Source: Fimenecus sp045578245
Lineage (GTDB): Bacteria; Bacillota; Clostridia; Oscillospirales; Acutalibacteraceae
NCBI GenBank assembly: GCA_045578245.1
Contig: JAZNJX010000074.1
Location: forward strand, 1 to 34,376
DNA: 34,376 nucleotides
Reading direction: 5' to 3'
Positions 1 to 7,769 of this stretch are shown here, one piece after another; within the stretch, counting starts at the first letter, position 1; each line of letters starts with the position of its first letter. The translations under genes and the position numbers were made by a program. The notes below the pieces were generated by a model that was not told where the DNA came from, did not search any database, and was given only the letters and a program-made list of their open reading frames with translations.

Positions 1-155
1 GTCTTGAAAAGCTTGATGCTCTTGCAAAACTTCCTTCAAGAGAAGTATTGCTTGCTACAGTTCTCAGTGCGTTCAACGCACCTATCGCATCTTTTGCTCG
101 TGCAGTACAGGCTATTGTTGACAAAGATGGTGAAGTAGCACCAGTTGCTGAATAA
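1..155 (+). CDS. rplJ: 50S ribosomal protein L10, C-terminal end (partial)
   Basis: The reading frame enters at base 3 and ends at TAA 153-155, giving about 50 residues. The tail contains a segment reading LSAFNAPIASFARAVQAI, typical of the C-terminal helix of L10, which anchors the L7/L12 dimers of the ribosomal stalk. The next gene is rplL, the usual rplJ-rplL order, with a gap of about 53 bases and no terminator between them, so the two are probably co-transcribed. The start and the RNA-binding N-terminal domain lie outside the window. The call rests on this tail plus gene order. Confidence 0.9.
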   Translation, partial: LEKLDALAKLPSREVLLATVLSAFNAPIASFARAVQAIVDKDGEVAPVAE

Positions 156-208
156 TTAAAAAAATAATCTTAAAAAATATTTAGTTTAAAATTTGGAGGT
201 AAAATACC

Positions 209-583
209 ATGGCATCAGAAAAAGTTATGGCTATCGTTGAAGAACTTAAAGTTCTTACAGTTCTTGAGCTTTCAGAGCTCGTTAAAGCAGTAGAAGAGGA
301 ATTTGGCGTATCTGCAGCAGCTGCAGTAGCAGTAGCAGCTCCAGTAGCTGGCGCAGCAGCAGCTGAAGAAAAGACAGAATTTGACGTTGAACTTACAGAA
401 GTTGGCGCAGAAAAGATTAAGGTTATCAAGGCTGTTCGTGAAGTTACAGGTCTTGGTCTTGCAGAAGCAAAAGCTGTTGTTGACGGTGCTCCTAAAGTAC
501 TTAAAGAAGCAGCTTCTAAGGAAGATGCAGAAAGCATCAAAGCTAAGCTTGAAGAAGTTGGCGCAAAAGTTACTCTTAAATAA
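209..583 (+). CDS. rplL: 50S ribosomal protein L7/L12
   Basis: This 124-residue acidic protein has the classic L7/L12 layout. An N-terminal dimerisation helix (about residues 1-30) is followed by an Ala-rich hinge (about 35-52) and a globular C-terminal domain containing EKIKVIKAVREVTGLGLAEAK, which binds translation factors. The length matches the usual 120-125 residues. GGAGG at 195-199 sits 9 bases before the ATG at 209. It lies directly after rplJ and is followed by a strong intrinsic terminator, so it ends the rplJL unit. The Ala-rich hinge is unremarkable for the family. Confidence 0.98.
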   Translation: MASEKVMAIVEELKVLTVLELSELVKAVEEEFGVSAAAAVAVAAPVAGAAAAEEKTEFDVELTEVGAEKIKVIKAVREVTGLGLAEAKAVVDGAPKVLKEAASKEDAESIKAKLEEVGAKVTLK

Positions 584-603
584 TTTAAGAAAAACTGAAA
601 TTG

Positions 604-637
604 AACCTCATTCCATTTTGGAATGGGGTTTTATTTT
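604..637 (+). terminator. Intrinsic terminator after rplL
   Basis: A 12-bp stem with one G-U pair (604-615 with 619-630) closes on a 3-base loop and is followed by a T-rich tract. It closes the ribosomal protein operon. Confidence 0.9.
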
Positions 638-728
638 TATGGTAAGGACAATAGATATATTGTTAATGTTTGGTGATAATAAACAAATAATAGACTTGTT
701 TTTTGTAGTACATTTCGGCTCAAATCTG

Positions 729-757
729 TTGAATAGTTTATCTTTCTATGATAGAAT
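729..757 (+). promoter_or_regulatory. Predicted SigA promoter of small peptide unit
   Basis: TTGAAT (729-734), a 17-base spacer, and TAGAAT (752-757). It would start a transcript near 764, just before the 29-codon reading frame. The rest of 638-728 shows nothing recognisable. Confidence 0.55.
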
Positions 758-792
758 CGTGTAGGAAAACAAATAGGGGGGTGCTAGAGCTG

Positions 793-882
793 ATGCTTGA
801 TTTATTATCACTTATAACAAACATTGATTTTATGGACCTGATTATGGTTGTTGTAGATAGAGTTGTTGGATTTATTTTTTAG
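793..882 (+). CDS. Small hydrophobic peptide (29 aa), unknown function
   Basis: ATG 793 to TAG 880-882 encodes a 29-residue peptide. It begins MLDLLSLI and ends with a segment reading DLIMVVVDRVVGFIF. It is rich in Leu, Ile, Val and Phe with regularly spaced Asp and one Arg, so it could form an amphipathic or membrane-associated helix. A G-rich run (776-781) lies 11 bases upstream as a possible ribosome site. A GTG at 781 in the same frame would add four residues but sits on that G-run. The unit has its own candidate promoter (729-757) and a strong terminator (901-923), giving a transcript of about 160 bases. I do not recognise the peptide. Small toxin-like or phenol-soluble-modulin-like peptides have similar composition, but this is only an analogy, and the transcript could also be a non-coding RNA. 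Confidence 0.5.
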   Translation: MLDLLSLITNIDFMDLIMVVVDRVVGFIF

Positions 883-900
883 TTTGATATATTTTTAAAG

Positions 901-923
901 GGTGTGCATAGCACACCTTTTTT
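901..923 (+). terminator. Intrinsic terminator of small peptide unit
   Basis: GGTGTGC (901-907), a 3-base loop, then GCACACC (911-917) and six T. It is a compact, perfect hairpin. Confidence 0.92.
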
Positions 924-924
924 G

Positions 925-953
925 TTGCATTGTTAATATTTGTATGGTAGAAT
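925..953 (+). promoter_or_regulatory. Promoter of the redox protein-GH36-GH31 operon
   Basis: TTGCAT (925-930), a 17-base spacer, and TAGAAT (948-953). The -35 begins directly after the T-run of the preceding terminator. Confidence 0.7.
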
Positions 954-982
954 AAATTAAGTATATATCTATAGGTGGTTTT

Positions 983-1423
983 ATGTCAAAATATTCAGAT
1001 AGAGCGATTGAACTTTTTATGGAAGGAAAAAACTGTTCACAGGCAGTTTTTGCAGCCTTTGCACCCGATTTAGGACTTTCTGAAGAAATGGCTTTGTCTG
1101 TTTCAATCGGTCTTGGTGGTGGTGTCGGAAGATTAAGAGAGGTTTGTGGTGCTGTGAGTGGAAGTGCTATGGTTGTTGGCCTTAAGCATCCTGAACTTGA
1201 AAAAGCAGAAGTTTATAAGCTCGTTAATCTTATTGTAGATGAATTCAAAAAGACTAATCACTCCATAGTTTGCAAGGAACTGCTTGGACTTTTACAACCT
1301 GAAAAATCAACTGTTCCTGAGGCAAGAACCACTGAATACTATAAAAAAAGACCATGTGTTAAAATTGTTGAAGACGCAGCTTTAGCAACAGAAAAGATAC
1401 TTTTTGTAGGGGAGAATAAATAA
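983..1423 (+). CDS. C_GCAxxG_C_C family protein (putative redox protein)
   Basis: This 146-residue protein matches the C-GCAxxG-C-C family. It has NCSQAV near residue 17, CGAVSGS near 57, a Cys in the CKELLG segment near 100, and RPC near 127. The conserved cysteines suggest a redox-active or metal-binding role. No reaction is firmly established for the family, and many members are small C-GCAxxG proteins of anaerobes. AGGTGG at 973-978 precedes the ATG by 4 bases. Its stop codon is followed immediately by the ATG of the GH36-like gene with no gap, so the genes are translationally close and probably one operon. Why a redox-type protein leads a glycosidase operon is unclear. Confidence 0.85.
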   Translation: MSKYSDRAIELFMEGKNCSQAVFAAFAPDLGLSEEMALSVSIGLGGGVGRLREVCGAVSGSAMVVGLKHPELEKAEVYKLVNLIVDEFKKTNHSIVCKELLGLLQPEKSTVPEARTTEYYKKRPCVKIVEDAALATEKILFVGENK

Positions 1424-4102
1424 ATGACAGGTGTGTATGCTTATTTTGAAGAAAACTCAGTTATAATTGGTAATGATTATATTGAAAGACGTTTTTCAAC
1501 CGAGAATAATAGACTTATCACAAAGGAAATTATTAATAAAAGAGCAGAAAAATCAATCAAATTCAAGCCAAGTTCAGCAGAATTTGTTGTTGCATTGAAA
1601 AAGAAGAAGTTTTTAGGTTATAGCACAACATTTTTATCTTCAAACAATCTTCAAATTGATAATGTAAATGTGTTCAAACATCGTGTGGAGTTTATTTTTA
1701 AACCATGTATCTACAACGGTGCTAAAATTTCATTTATTGAAACTGTACAGATTGAAGAAGAAAACCACTATATGCATAAGTATATTGAAATGGTCGTTGC
1801 ACCTGAAGAACAGCATCTTGTGACAATCGATTATATAGACTGTGAACATATTTTTATTGATACTCCTGAACAACAATGGACAATCGGGGAAATTGAACCT
1901 GCGTATCTTACAAGTTACCATTCTGCACTTGGTCAGCCTGTGTATATTAATGGCTTGTTTTTAGGTTCAGAATTCCCATTGTCAGAAAATAATATTGCAG
2001 ATAATAATGTTTATTGCAGATATTTCAGTGGTAAAAGTTTTGACAAATTGAACCTTAGTTGTGGTCATACATTTAAAACCTGGAATACAGTTGTCGGTGC
2101 AGCAAGAAGCCTTGACTTACAAGTAATCCGTGAAGATTTTCTCACATATATCAGGGATATTTCGAGAAAAGTCAAACCTCGTTTTCAGTATAATTCTTGG
2201 TATGACCATATGCACGATATTACAAATGAAAACATAATGGAATCCTTTATGAAGATTGAAGATAATTTATCCAAGACAATGGTTCCTCCGCTTGATTCCT
2301 ACGTTGTAGATGACGGATTTGTTGATTGGGATGCAGATTTCTGGAGCTTTAATAAGAAATTTCCATATGAATTATATCCATCTTCAACAATCGCAAAGAA
2401 GTTTTCTTCTGAGTTTGGTCTTTGGAATGGTCCAAGAGGTGGATATAATGACATAAAAACTCCACGATTTGGAAAAAATATGGAGAGAGCAGGTAAGGGT
2501 GGATACAACAGAGCGGCAAAGGATGTTTGTGTATCATCCCATGAGTATATTAAAAATATTACTGAATATTACCTTGATTATCAGAAAAGATTCGATATAA
2601 ACTATTGGAAACTTGATGGATTCCTCCTTCGTGCTTGTCCATGCAAGAAACACGGACATATCACAGGTGGATATAATAACACATACCAATATACTGAAAT
2701 GTGGGAAAACTGGATTGATATATTCAAAAAGCTCCGCTTTGCCCGTGAAACTATTGGTAAGGATATGTGGATAAACCAGACAAGCTACTGTAATGCAAGT
2801 CCTTGGTTCTTACAGTGGTCGGATAGCCTTTGGATTCAGAATAGTGCTGATATTGGTTTTGTTGACAAGACTGATAAAGGGGAAAAACTCAGTGACCGTG
2901 ACGTGGACAGAGTTTTGACATATCGTGACGGAAGATATTACGATTTTAGTGTTGTAAGAAATTATCAATTCCCACATGAGTTTATTTACAACCACGATCC
3001 GATATACGGAAATACAGCCAAGATTTCAATGACTGATGAAGAATTCCGTAAGTATATGTTTATGATGACAACTCGTGGTACAGCATTTTGGGAACTTTAT
3101 TATTCATATAACATGTTTAATGAAGCTAAATGGCGCATAAATGCAGATGCACTTCGTTTCATCCGTAACAATTATAATATTATAAAGACTTCTCGTTTTA
3201 TTGGCGGTTCACCTACAAAAGGTGAGGTTTACGGCTATTCTGCATGGACTGAAAATGCAGGTGTAATATCATTGAGAAACCCATCAAATGAAACAAAGAA
3301 ATTTACAGTTGTACTTGATAAATTGACAGGTACATTCCCTTGTGCAAAGGACATGAAGAAAATCTCAATATACCCTTATAATTCAGCTGAAGATGAAAAA
3401 TTGTACAAGTATGGAGACAAGCTTGTTGTAGAGTTAGCACCACTGGAAGTTACAATCATGAAATTCTCAAGTGAAAAAGAGCTTGTACCACAGTTAGTTT
3501 ATGGCAGATTTGAAACAAGTCAGGAACTTCTTTTATTCTTCGATGAAAGAGTATATACTGACATTTCTCTTATTACATCCGACGAAAAAATCAAGAGTGT
3601 TGATGTTTTAGAGGATTATAGTACACTTAAAATCACATATGAAAACCCAGTGGAAAAAGCTTTTGTTTCACTTACTGTTAAAAATGCTTTTGGTGATATG
3701 AATGACGTTGAATTCAGTGGTAAATACAATGAGAATTATATTTGCTCAGATAATAGAATTCCTGAGGTACGTGATTTTACTGTTCAATTTACAGTGGAAG
3801 ACACAGAAGATGGAGAGTTAATGAATGCATATAATCTCAATGTGTCAATCAATGACCAACTTGGAGTAATTTCTTTTGGCGAGAAGAAGAGCCGAGGGGA
3901 TATAGCCATTCAGAAAGGTGATATAATCACAGTTGTTTGTGAACCGAATGGACTTGCAAAGCTTTATGTTAATAAAGAGTTGAGCAGTTCTGCATATAAT
4001 GAAGAGGTTTGCAGTGAACTCAGGAATTGTGAAATCACATTGTCTGATAATGCAAAAGATTTAAAGGTGCTATCAAAAGCATTATCTTTTAAGAATATAT
4101 AA
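1424..4102 (+). CDS. GH36-like glycoside hydrolase (putative alpha-galactosidase/alpha-N-acetylgalactosaminidase)
   Basis: This 892-residue enzyme has no signal peptide, so it is probably cytoplasmic. The layout reads as an N-terminal beta-sandwich (about 1-240), a TIM barrel (about 255-620), and a C-terminal beta region. The barrel carries YWKLDGF with Asp398 as the likely nucleophile, in the position of the KxD motif of clan GH-D. It also carries SADIGF with Asp476 as a candidate acid/base. The last 200 residues, including a GLAKLYVN segment, look like a laminin-G/concanavalin fold and may bind sugar. AGGGGAG (1408-1414) inside the upstream gene is the ribosome site. It is followed after 15 bases by a GH31 gene, so the two probably act on the same alpha-linked sugars. 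The substrate is inferred from family only, since many GH36-like subgroups are uncharacterised. Confidence 0.75.
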   Translation: MTGVYAYFEENSVIIGNDYIERRFSTENNRLITKEIINKRAEKSIKFKPSSAEFVVALKKKKFLGYSTTFLSSNNLQIDNVNVFKHRVEFIFKPCIYNGAKISFIETVQIEEENHYMHKYIEMVVAPEEQHLVTIDYIDCEHIFIDTPEQQWTIGEIEPAYLTSYHSALGQPVYINGLFLGSEFPLSENNIADNNVYCRYFSGKSFDKLNLSCGHTFKTWNTVVGAARSLDLQVIREDFLTYIRDISRKVKPRFQYNSWYDHMHDITNENIMESFMKIEDNLSKTMVPPLDSYVVDDGFVDWDADFWSFNKKFPYELYPSSTIAKKFSSEFGLWNGPRGGYNDIKTPRFGKNMERAGKGGYNRAAKDVCVSSHEYIKNITEYYLDYQKRFDINYWKLDGFLLRACPCKKHGHITGGYNNTYQYTEMWENWIDIFKKLRFARETIGKDMWINQTSYCNASPWFLQWSDSLWIQNSADIGFVDKTDKGEKLSDRDVDRVLTYRDGRYYDFSVVRNYQFPHEFIYNHDPIYGNTAKISMTDEEFRKYMFMMTTRGTAFWELYYSYNMFNEAKWRINADALRFIRNNYNIIKTSRFIGGSPTKGEVYGYSAWTENAGVISLRNPSNETKKFTVVLDKLTGTFPCAKDMKKISIYPYNSAEDEKLYKYGDKLVVELAPLEVTIMKFSSEKELVPQLVYGRFETSQELLLFFDERVYTDISLITSDEKIKSVDVLEDYSTLKITYENPVEKAFVSLTVKNAFGDMNDVEFSGKYNENYICSDNRIPEVRDFTVQFTVEDTEDGELMNAYNLNVSINDQLGVISFGEKKSRGDIAIQKGDIITVVCEPNGLAKLYVNKELSSSAYNEEVCSELRNCEITLSDNAKDLKVLSKALSFKNI

Positions 4103-4117
4103 ATTTGGAGAATTATT

Positions 4118-6493
4118 ATGGAATTGAATAAAGTTCTTTTAGCTAATACCGATGGTAAAGCTTTTGAAGAAAATATTATACTCAGTCGCAATGTAAGAGT
4201 TTCAGTTTTGACTCCTGAGACGTTGCGTGTTGAGTATTCAACTGACGGAAAATTTACAGATTTACCATCACAGAGCATCTGGTACAGAAATTTTGGAAAA
4301 GTTGAGTTTACTCACGAAACAAAAATTGATACATTGTGTGTGAAAACAAGTTATGCCGAATTTTACATAAACAGTCATTCAGGTAGTTTTAAATATGTTG
4401 TTATTGATGGCAAAAAATGCACTTATAATCATGAAAACAACCTTAAAGGTACAACAAGAACACTTGATGGCACATATGGTCCAACAGAGCTTAAAGATGG
4501 TATCATTTCAACCGATGGTGTCAGTGTTTACTATGATAGCAAAACATTGCTTTTAAATGATGATGGTATGCTTTCATCACGTGAAAAAGACACAAAGGAC
4601 TATTATATATTTGCATATGGCAAGAATTATGTGTTGGGTATCAATAATTTCTATAAAGTTACAGGAATGCCACCGCTTGTTCCAAGATACGCTTTGGGTA
4701 ACTGGTGGAGCCGATATAGAGCATATACACAGAAAGAGTATGAGGATTTGATGGTTGAATTCGCTGACCGTAATATTCCACTTACAATTGCTACTGTTGA
4801 TATGGATTGGCACTGGGTTGACCTTAAGAAGCGGTTCAATAAGAAATATAAGTCAAGCAATATTCTCAATAGTGGCTGGACAGGATATAGCTGGAATACT
4901 GAGCTTTTCCCTGATTATAAGGCATTTCTTAAGAAACTTCATGATATGGGACTTAAGGTTACTCTTAATCTACATCCTGCTGATGGTGTACGTGCATTTG
5001 AAGATATGTACGAAGAAATGGCAGATGCTATGGGTGTTGATAAAACTAAGGAAGAAACAGTTGAGTTTGACTTAACAGATAAGAAATTTGTCAATGCATA
5101 TTTCGATATTCTTCATCATCCTTATGAAAATCTTGGTGTTGATTTCTGGTGGATTGACTGGCAACAGGGTACAAAGAGTAAAAAAGCAGGTCTTGACCCA
5201 TTATGGCTTCTTAACCATTATCATTATCTCGATACAGACCGTGAGAATAGAAGACCTATGATTCTTTCACGTTATGCGGGAATCGGTTCACATCGTTATC
5301 CACTTGGTTTCTCAGGTGATACAGCAATCAACTGGAAGGTTCTCGACTTCCAGCCATATTTCACAGCAAATGCCGCAAACTGTGGTTATACCTGGTGGAG
5401 CCATGATATCGGTGGTCATATGATGGGTGAACACGACGATGAACTCTACATCCGTTGGTTGCAACTTGCAGTTTTCTTACCAATTTTAAGACTTCACTCA
5501 ACGAGTCTTGATGTTCTTGGTAAAGAGCCTTGGAACTTCTCTTGGGAAGCAGAAACTCTTGGTACAGAATATCTCCAACTCCGTCACAGAATGATTCCAT
5601 ATATCTATTCAATGAACTATCGTACATTCAAAGATGGCAGAGCACTCTGTGAACCATTGTATTATACATATCCTGATAACAAGGAAAGCTTTGAAAACGG
5701 AAATGAGTATTTCTTCGGTTCAGAACTTCTAGTTGCTCCCGTTACTACAAAGATTGATGCAAAAACAAAGACTGCAGCAACAAAAATGTGGTTGCCAGAA
5801 GGCAGATGGACAAACATACTCGACGGTAAAATCTATAAAGGTGGACAAAAGGTTGTCATCAACAGCCCAATTAACACAATTCCGGTTCTTGCTAAAGAAG
5901 GTGCAATTATTCAAACTTCACTTGATGAAGGTAATGGTTGGGGATGTCCTGAAAACCTTAAAATTGATATTTATCGTGGTAATAATTCCGTTAATTTCTA
6001 TGAGGACGACGGTGAAAGTGGCAAATACAAGAATGGTGAGTATTCAATTACAAAGATGACTGTCAGCGAAGGTGGCAATATTGTTAATTTCAAGATTAAC
6101 GGTGGTACTGCTATCAGCTGCATTCCTGCACAGAGAAATTATACATTCGAGTTTAAAGATATTGCATCATTTGATGAAGTTAATGTTATGATTAACGGTC
6201 TTTACACTCCTGTAAATGTTGTTAAAAACACATTTACACTCCATAGTGTAAGTGTTGCTGATGAAATCAATATCGCAGTTGCAGGTGTTGTTGCAAAGAA
6301 GAATAAGCCGGTTAATGACCGTGCACTTGACTGTCTTATTCACCTTAACGGTAACAATATGAAAAAGCTCATTACAAGCAAGAGAATAATGAGCTGTAAG
6401 GATAAGAAAGATTTCAAGGCAATAAACAGAATGATTAAATCAAAATCATTGAGAATGTGTCTCGATGAAGCTGTTTTTGCAATGGAAGATTAA
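4118..6493 (+). CDS. GH31 family glycosidase (alpha-glucosidase-like)
   Basis: This 791-residue protein has no signal peptide. An N-terminal beta-sandwich (about 1-180) leads to the GH31 TIM barrel. It carries PRYALGNWWSRY near residue 190, the strand WWIDWQQG with nucleophile candidate Asp347, and FSGDTAINW with acid/base candidate Asp401. WWSHDIGGH follows, then beta domains. The classic GH31 nucleophile motif WxDMNE is replaced by WIDWQQ, which marks a divergent subgroup, so alpha-glucosidase activity is uncertain. Alpha-xyloside, alpha-galactoside or alpha-GalNAc substrates are also possible. About 90 C-terminal residues after 700 are Lys- and Met-rich and look like an added helical tail. 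TTTGGAG (4104-4110) precedes the ATG by 7 bases. It is the last gene of its operon. Confidence 0.85.
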   Translation: MELNKVLLANTDGKAFEENIILSRNVRVSVLTPETLRVEYSTDGKFTDLPSQSIWYRNFGKVEFTHETKIDTLCVKTSYAEFYINSHSGSFKYVVIDGKKCTYNHENNLKGTTRTLDGTYGPTELKDGIISTDGVSVYYDSKTLLLNDDGMLSSREKDTKDYYIFAYGKNYVLGINNFYKVTGMPPLVPRYALGNWWSRYRAYTQKEYEDLMVEFADRNIPLTIATVDMDWHWVDLKKRFNKKYKSSNILNSGWTGYSWNTELFPDYKAFLKKLHDMGLKVTLNLHPADGVRAFEDMYEEMADAMGVDKTKEETVEFDLTDKKFVNAYFDILHHPYENLGVDFWWIDWQQGTKSKKAGLDPLWLLNHYHYLDTDRENRRPMILSRYAGIGSHRYPLGFSGDTAINWKVLDFQPYFTANAANCGYTWWSHDIGGHMMGEHDDELYIRWLQLAVFLPILRLHSTSLDVLGKEPWNFSWEAETLGTEYLQLRHRMIPYIYSMNYRTFKDGRALCEPLYYTYPDNKESFENGNEYFFGSELLVAPVTTKIDAKTKTAATKMWLPEGRWTNILDGKIYKGGQKVVINSPINTIPVLAKEGAIIQTSLDEGNGWGCPENLKIDIYRGNNSVNFYEDDGESGKYKNGEYSITKMTVSEGGNIVNFKINGGTAISCIPAQRNYTFEFKDIASFDEVNVMINGLYTPVNVVKNTFTLHSVSVADEINIAVAGVVAKKNKPVNDRALDCLIHLNGNNMKKLITSKRIMSCKDKKDFKAINRMIKSKSLRMCLDEAVFAMED

Positions 6494-6503
6494 TAAAAAA
6501 TAA

Positions 6504-6533
6504 GGGACGATGATAATTCATCGTCCCGATTTT
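6504..6533. terminator. Bidirectional terminator between GH31 and hydrolase genes
   Basis: A perfect 10-bp stem (6504-6513 with 6518-6527) with a 4-base loop. It is followed by a T-rich run on the plus strand and preceded by an A-rich run that becomes a T-run on the minus strand. It serves the two convergent genes. Confidence 0.9.
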
Positions 6534-6546
6534 TATGTAAATATAA

Positions 6547-7488
6547 TTAAAAGTATTCAGGGAAGTAAGGGAGAACAAAGTCAATGGTTTCCTTAAGGCA
6601 ATCTTTTGATTCTTTGAATATGGTAGCAATTGACCAGGCATGAGCAGCGATTTTTCCGTCTGCCTTATATGTTTTGTGTGTAACCCCAAGCTTTGTAAAT
6701 TCTTCACTCAAGTCAAAAGTCTCGTATCTTAAATAGTCCTTAGTTGCCCAAATAAGAAAACTTGGTGGGAAGGAGCTGTTAAATGCAGGAATAGCCAGCT
6801 TGCCTTCCTCTGTATCTAAAAACTTTCGGGTTTCTTCAAGGTTCTTTCCAATAAATGTACTTGTCATTAATCGGATGTCGGGAAATTTTGACTGTTCTTT
6901 TTTCTCGTCAACAAGACTTTGAAGATTAAAGCATCCACAATGTGAAACAAGCGCCTTGATTTTGAATTTGGTAGCATTTCTGAATTTAACACCCAATTCT
7001 TCTAGGACTTCAGGGTGTGAAAGACAATGTGCAACAAATGTAATATAGTATCCTCCTGCGCTTTCACCTGCGATAACAACATTTTCAGTATCAATGTTAA
7101 GTCCAACAGCATGGTCAATTATGTAGTCAATAGCAGTAAAGATTTCTTTAATCTGAGTTGGGAAAATTTCTTGTGGTGCGTAGGAATAACTGACAGAAGC
7201 ACAGTAAAAGCCTAATTCTGCCCAGTTTGCGATATACGGATTCCTCATTTCAGTAATGCCTGAAATCCAACCGCCACCATGAATATAAAGGAATAATGGC
7301 TTCTTTGTATCCGTTAAATCATCTCTGCTAAAAGTATTTATATAGTTTAACTTTTTGTTACCATAAAGCATTTTTGAATATGTAATATTTTTAGGAACAG
7401 GACGGTAAGTAGCAACCATAGCGAGAGCTTCAGTAAAATTATACCAATACTGACTTACCATACCTCTTGTATATACTTTCTTTTCCAT
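6547..7488 (-). CDS. Alpha/beta hydrolase, hormone-sensitive-lipase-like carboxylesterase
   Basis: This 313-residue protein has the HSL-type oxyanion motif HGGG at 70-73 and the nucleophile elbow GESAGG with Ser143. Candidate catalytic Asp251 (in WATKDYL) and His283 (in AAHAWS) complete the triad. No signal peptide is seen, so it is likely a cytoplasmic esterase acting on small acyl or acetyl esters. Next to glycosidase genes, removal of acetyl groups from sugars is plausible but only inferred. AGAGGTG (7494-7500, minus strand) precedes the ATG. It has its own promoter at 7508-7536 and converges on the GH31 gene across a shared terminator. Confidence 0.85.
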   Translation of the reverse strand: MEKKVYTRGMVSQYWYNFTEALAMVATYRPVPKNITYSKMLYGNKKLNYINTFSRDDLTDTKKPLFLYIHGGGWISGITEMRNPYIANWAELGFYCASVSYSYAPQEIFPTQIKEIFTAIDYIIDHAVGLNIDTENVVIAGESAGGYYITFVAHCLSHPEVLEELGVKFRNATKFKIKALVSHCGCFNLQSLVDEKKEQSKFPDIRLMTSTFIGKNLEETRKFLDTEEGKLAIPAFNSSFPPSFLIWATKDYLRYETFDLSEEFTKLGVTHKTYKADGKIAAHAWSIATIFKESKDCLKETIDFVLPYFPEYF

Positions 7489-7507
7489 AATAACACCTCT
7501 TTTTCAC

Positions 7508-7536
7508 ATTATAACAAACATAAAACTTATAATCAA
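7508..7536 (-). promoter_or_regulatory. Promoter of the alpha/beta hydrolase gene
   Basis: On the minus strand: TTGATT (7536-7531), a 17-base spacer, and TATAAT (7513-7508), about 20 bases before the start codon. Confidence 0.75.
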
Positions 7537-7589
7537 GGTGAATGTGATTATAAATAACTCTGCACTCTTTGTTTTGAATTCTACACTCA

Positions 7590-7708
7590 CTTCGGCGAAC
7601 CGTCGCACATGGACGAAGAGTTCTCGTCTCTCCATAAAACTAAATACAACGAATAAAACCCACACACCAAACGATGTATGGGTTTTATTGGCGCAGAAGG
7701 AGAGACTT
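7590..7708 (-). repeat. Duplicated tRNA-Ser-linked module, distal copy
   Basis: Read on the minus strand, this copy starts at 7708 with 19-20 bases identical to the 3' end of the tRNA-Ser(GCU) gene including its CCA. Next come a 17-bp hairpin (7652-7689) and a roughly 40-base segment (7590-7629) that recurs with only two differences at 7770-7809. No rest of a tRNA is attached to the 3' fragment. It looks like a duplication of sequence that begins inside the tRNA gene. Confidence 0.75.
7652..7689 (-). repeat. Long hairpin in distal module
   Basis: On the minus strand, 17 bases pair with 17 bases around a GTTT loop with two G-U pairs. It is homologous in position to the tRNA terminator at 7823-7858, yet the outer stem differs in sequence and remains fully paired. 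It is not followed by a clear T-run. Confidence 0.8.
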
Positions 7709-7740
7709 GACAAGGCTGTGCCTTGTCTTTGCTTCGCAAA
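7709..7740. repeat. Two adjacent short palindromes
   Basis: A perfect 8-bp inverted repeat (7709-7716 with 7720-7727) is followed directly by a 5-bp one (7728-7732 with 7736-7740). They sit between the two module copies and belong to no gene. Confidence 0.6.
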
Positions 7741-7769
7741 ATCCTATTTATATGTCCGTGCTCCTCTGC

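Noticed and set aside
181..540. Long Ala/Ser-rich frame antisense to rplL
   Set aside because: It is a shadow of the strongly biased rplL codon use.
4557..5075. Alternative frames inside the GH31 gene
   Set aside because: No ribosome sites and no recognisable protein features. They overlap conserved GH31 sequence.
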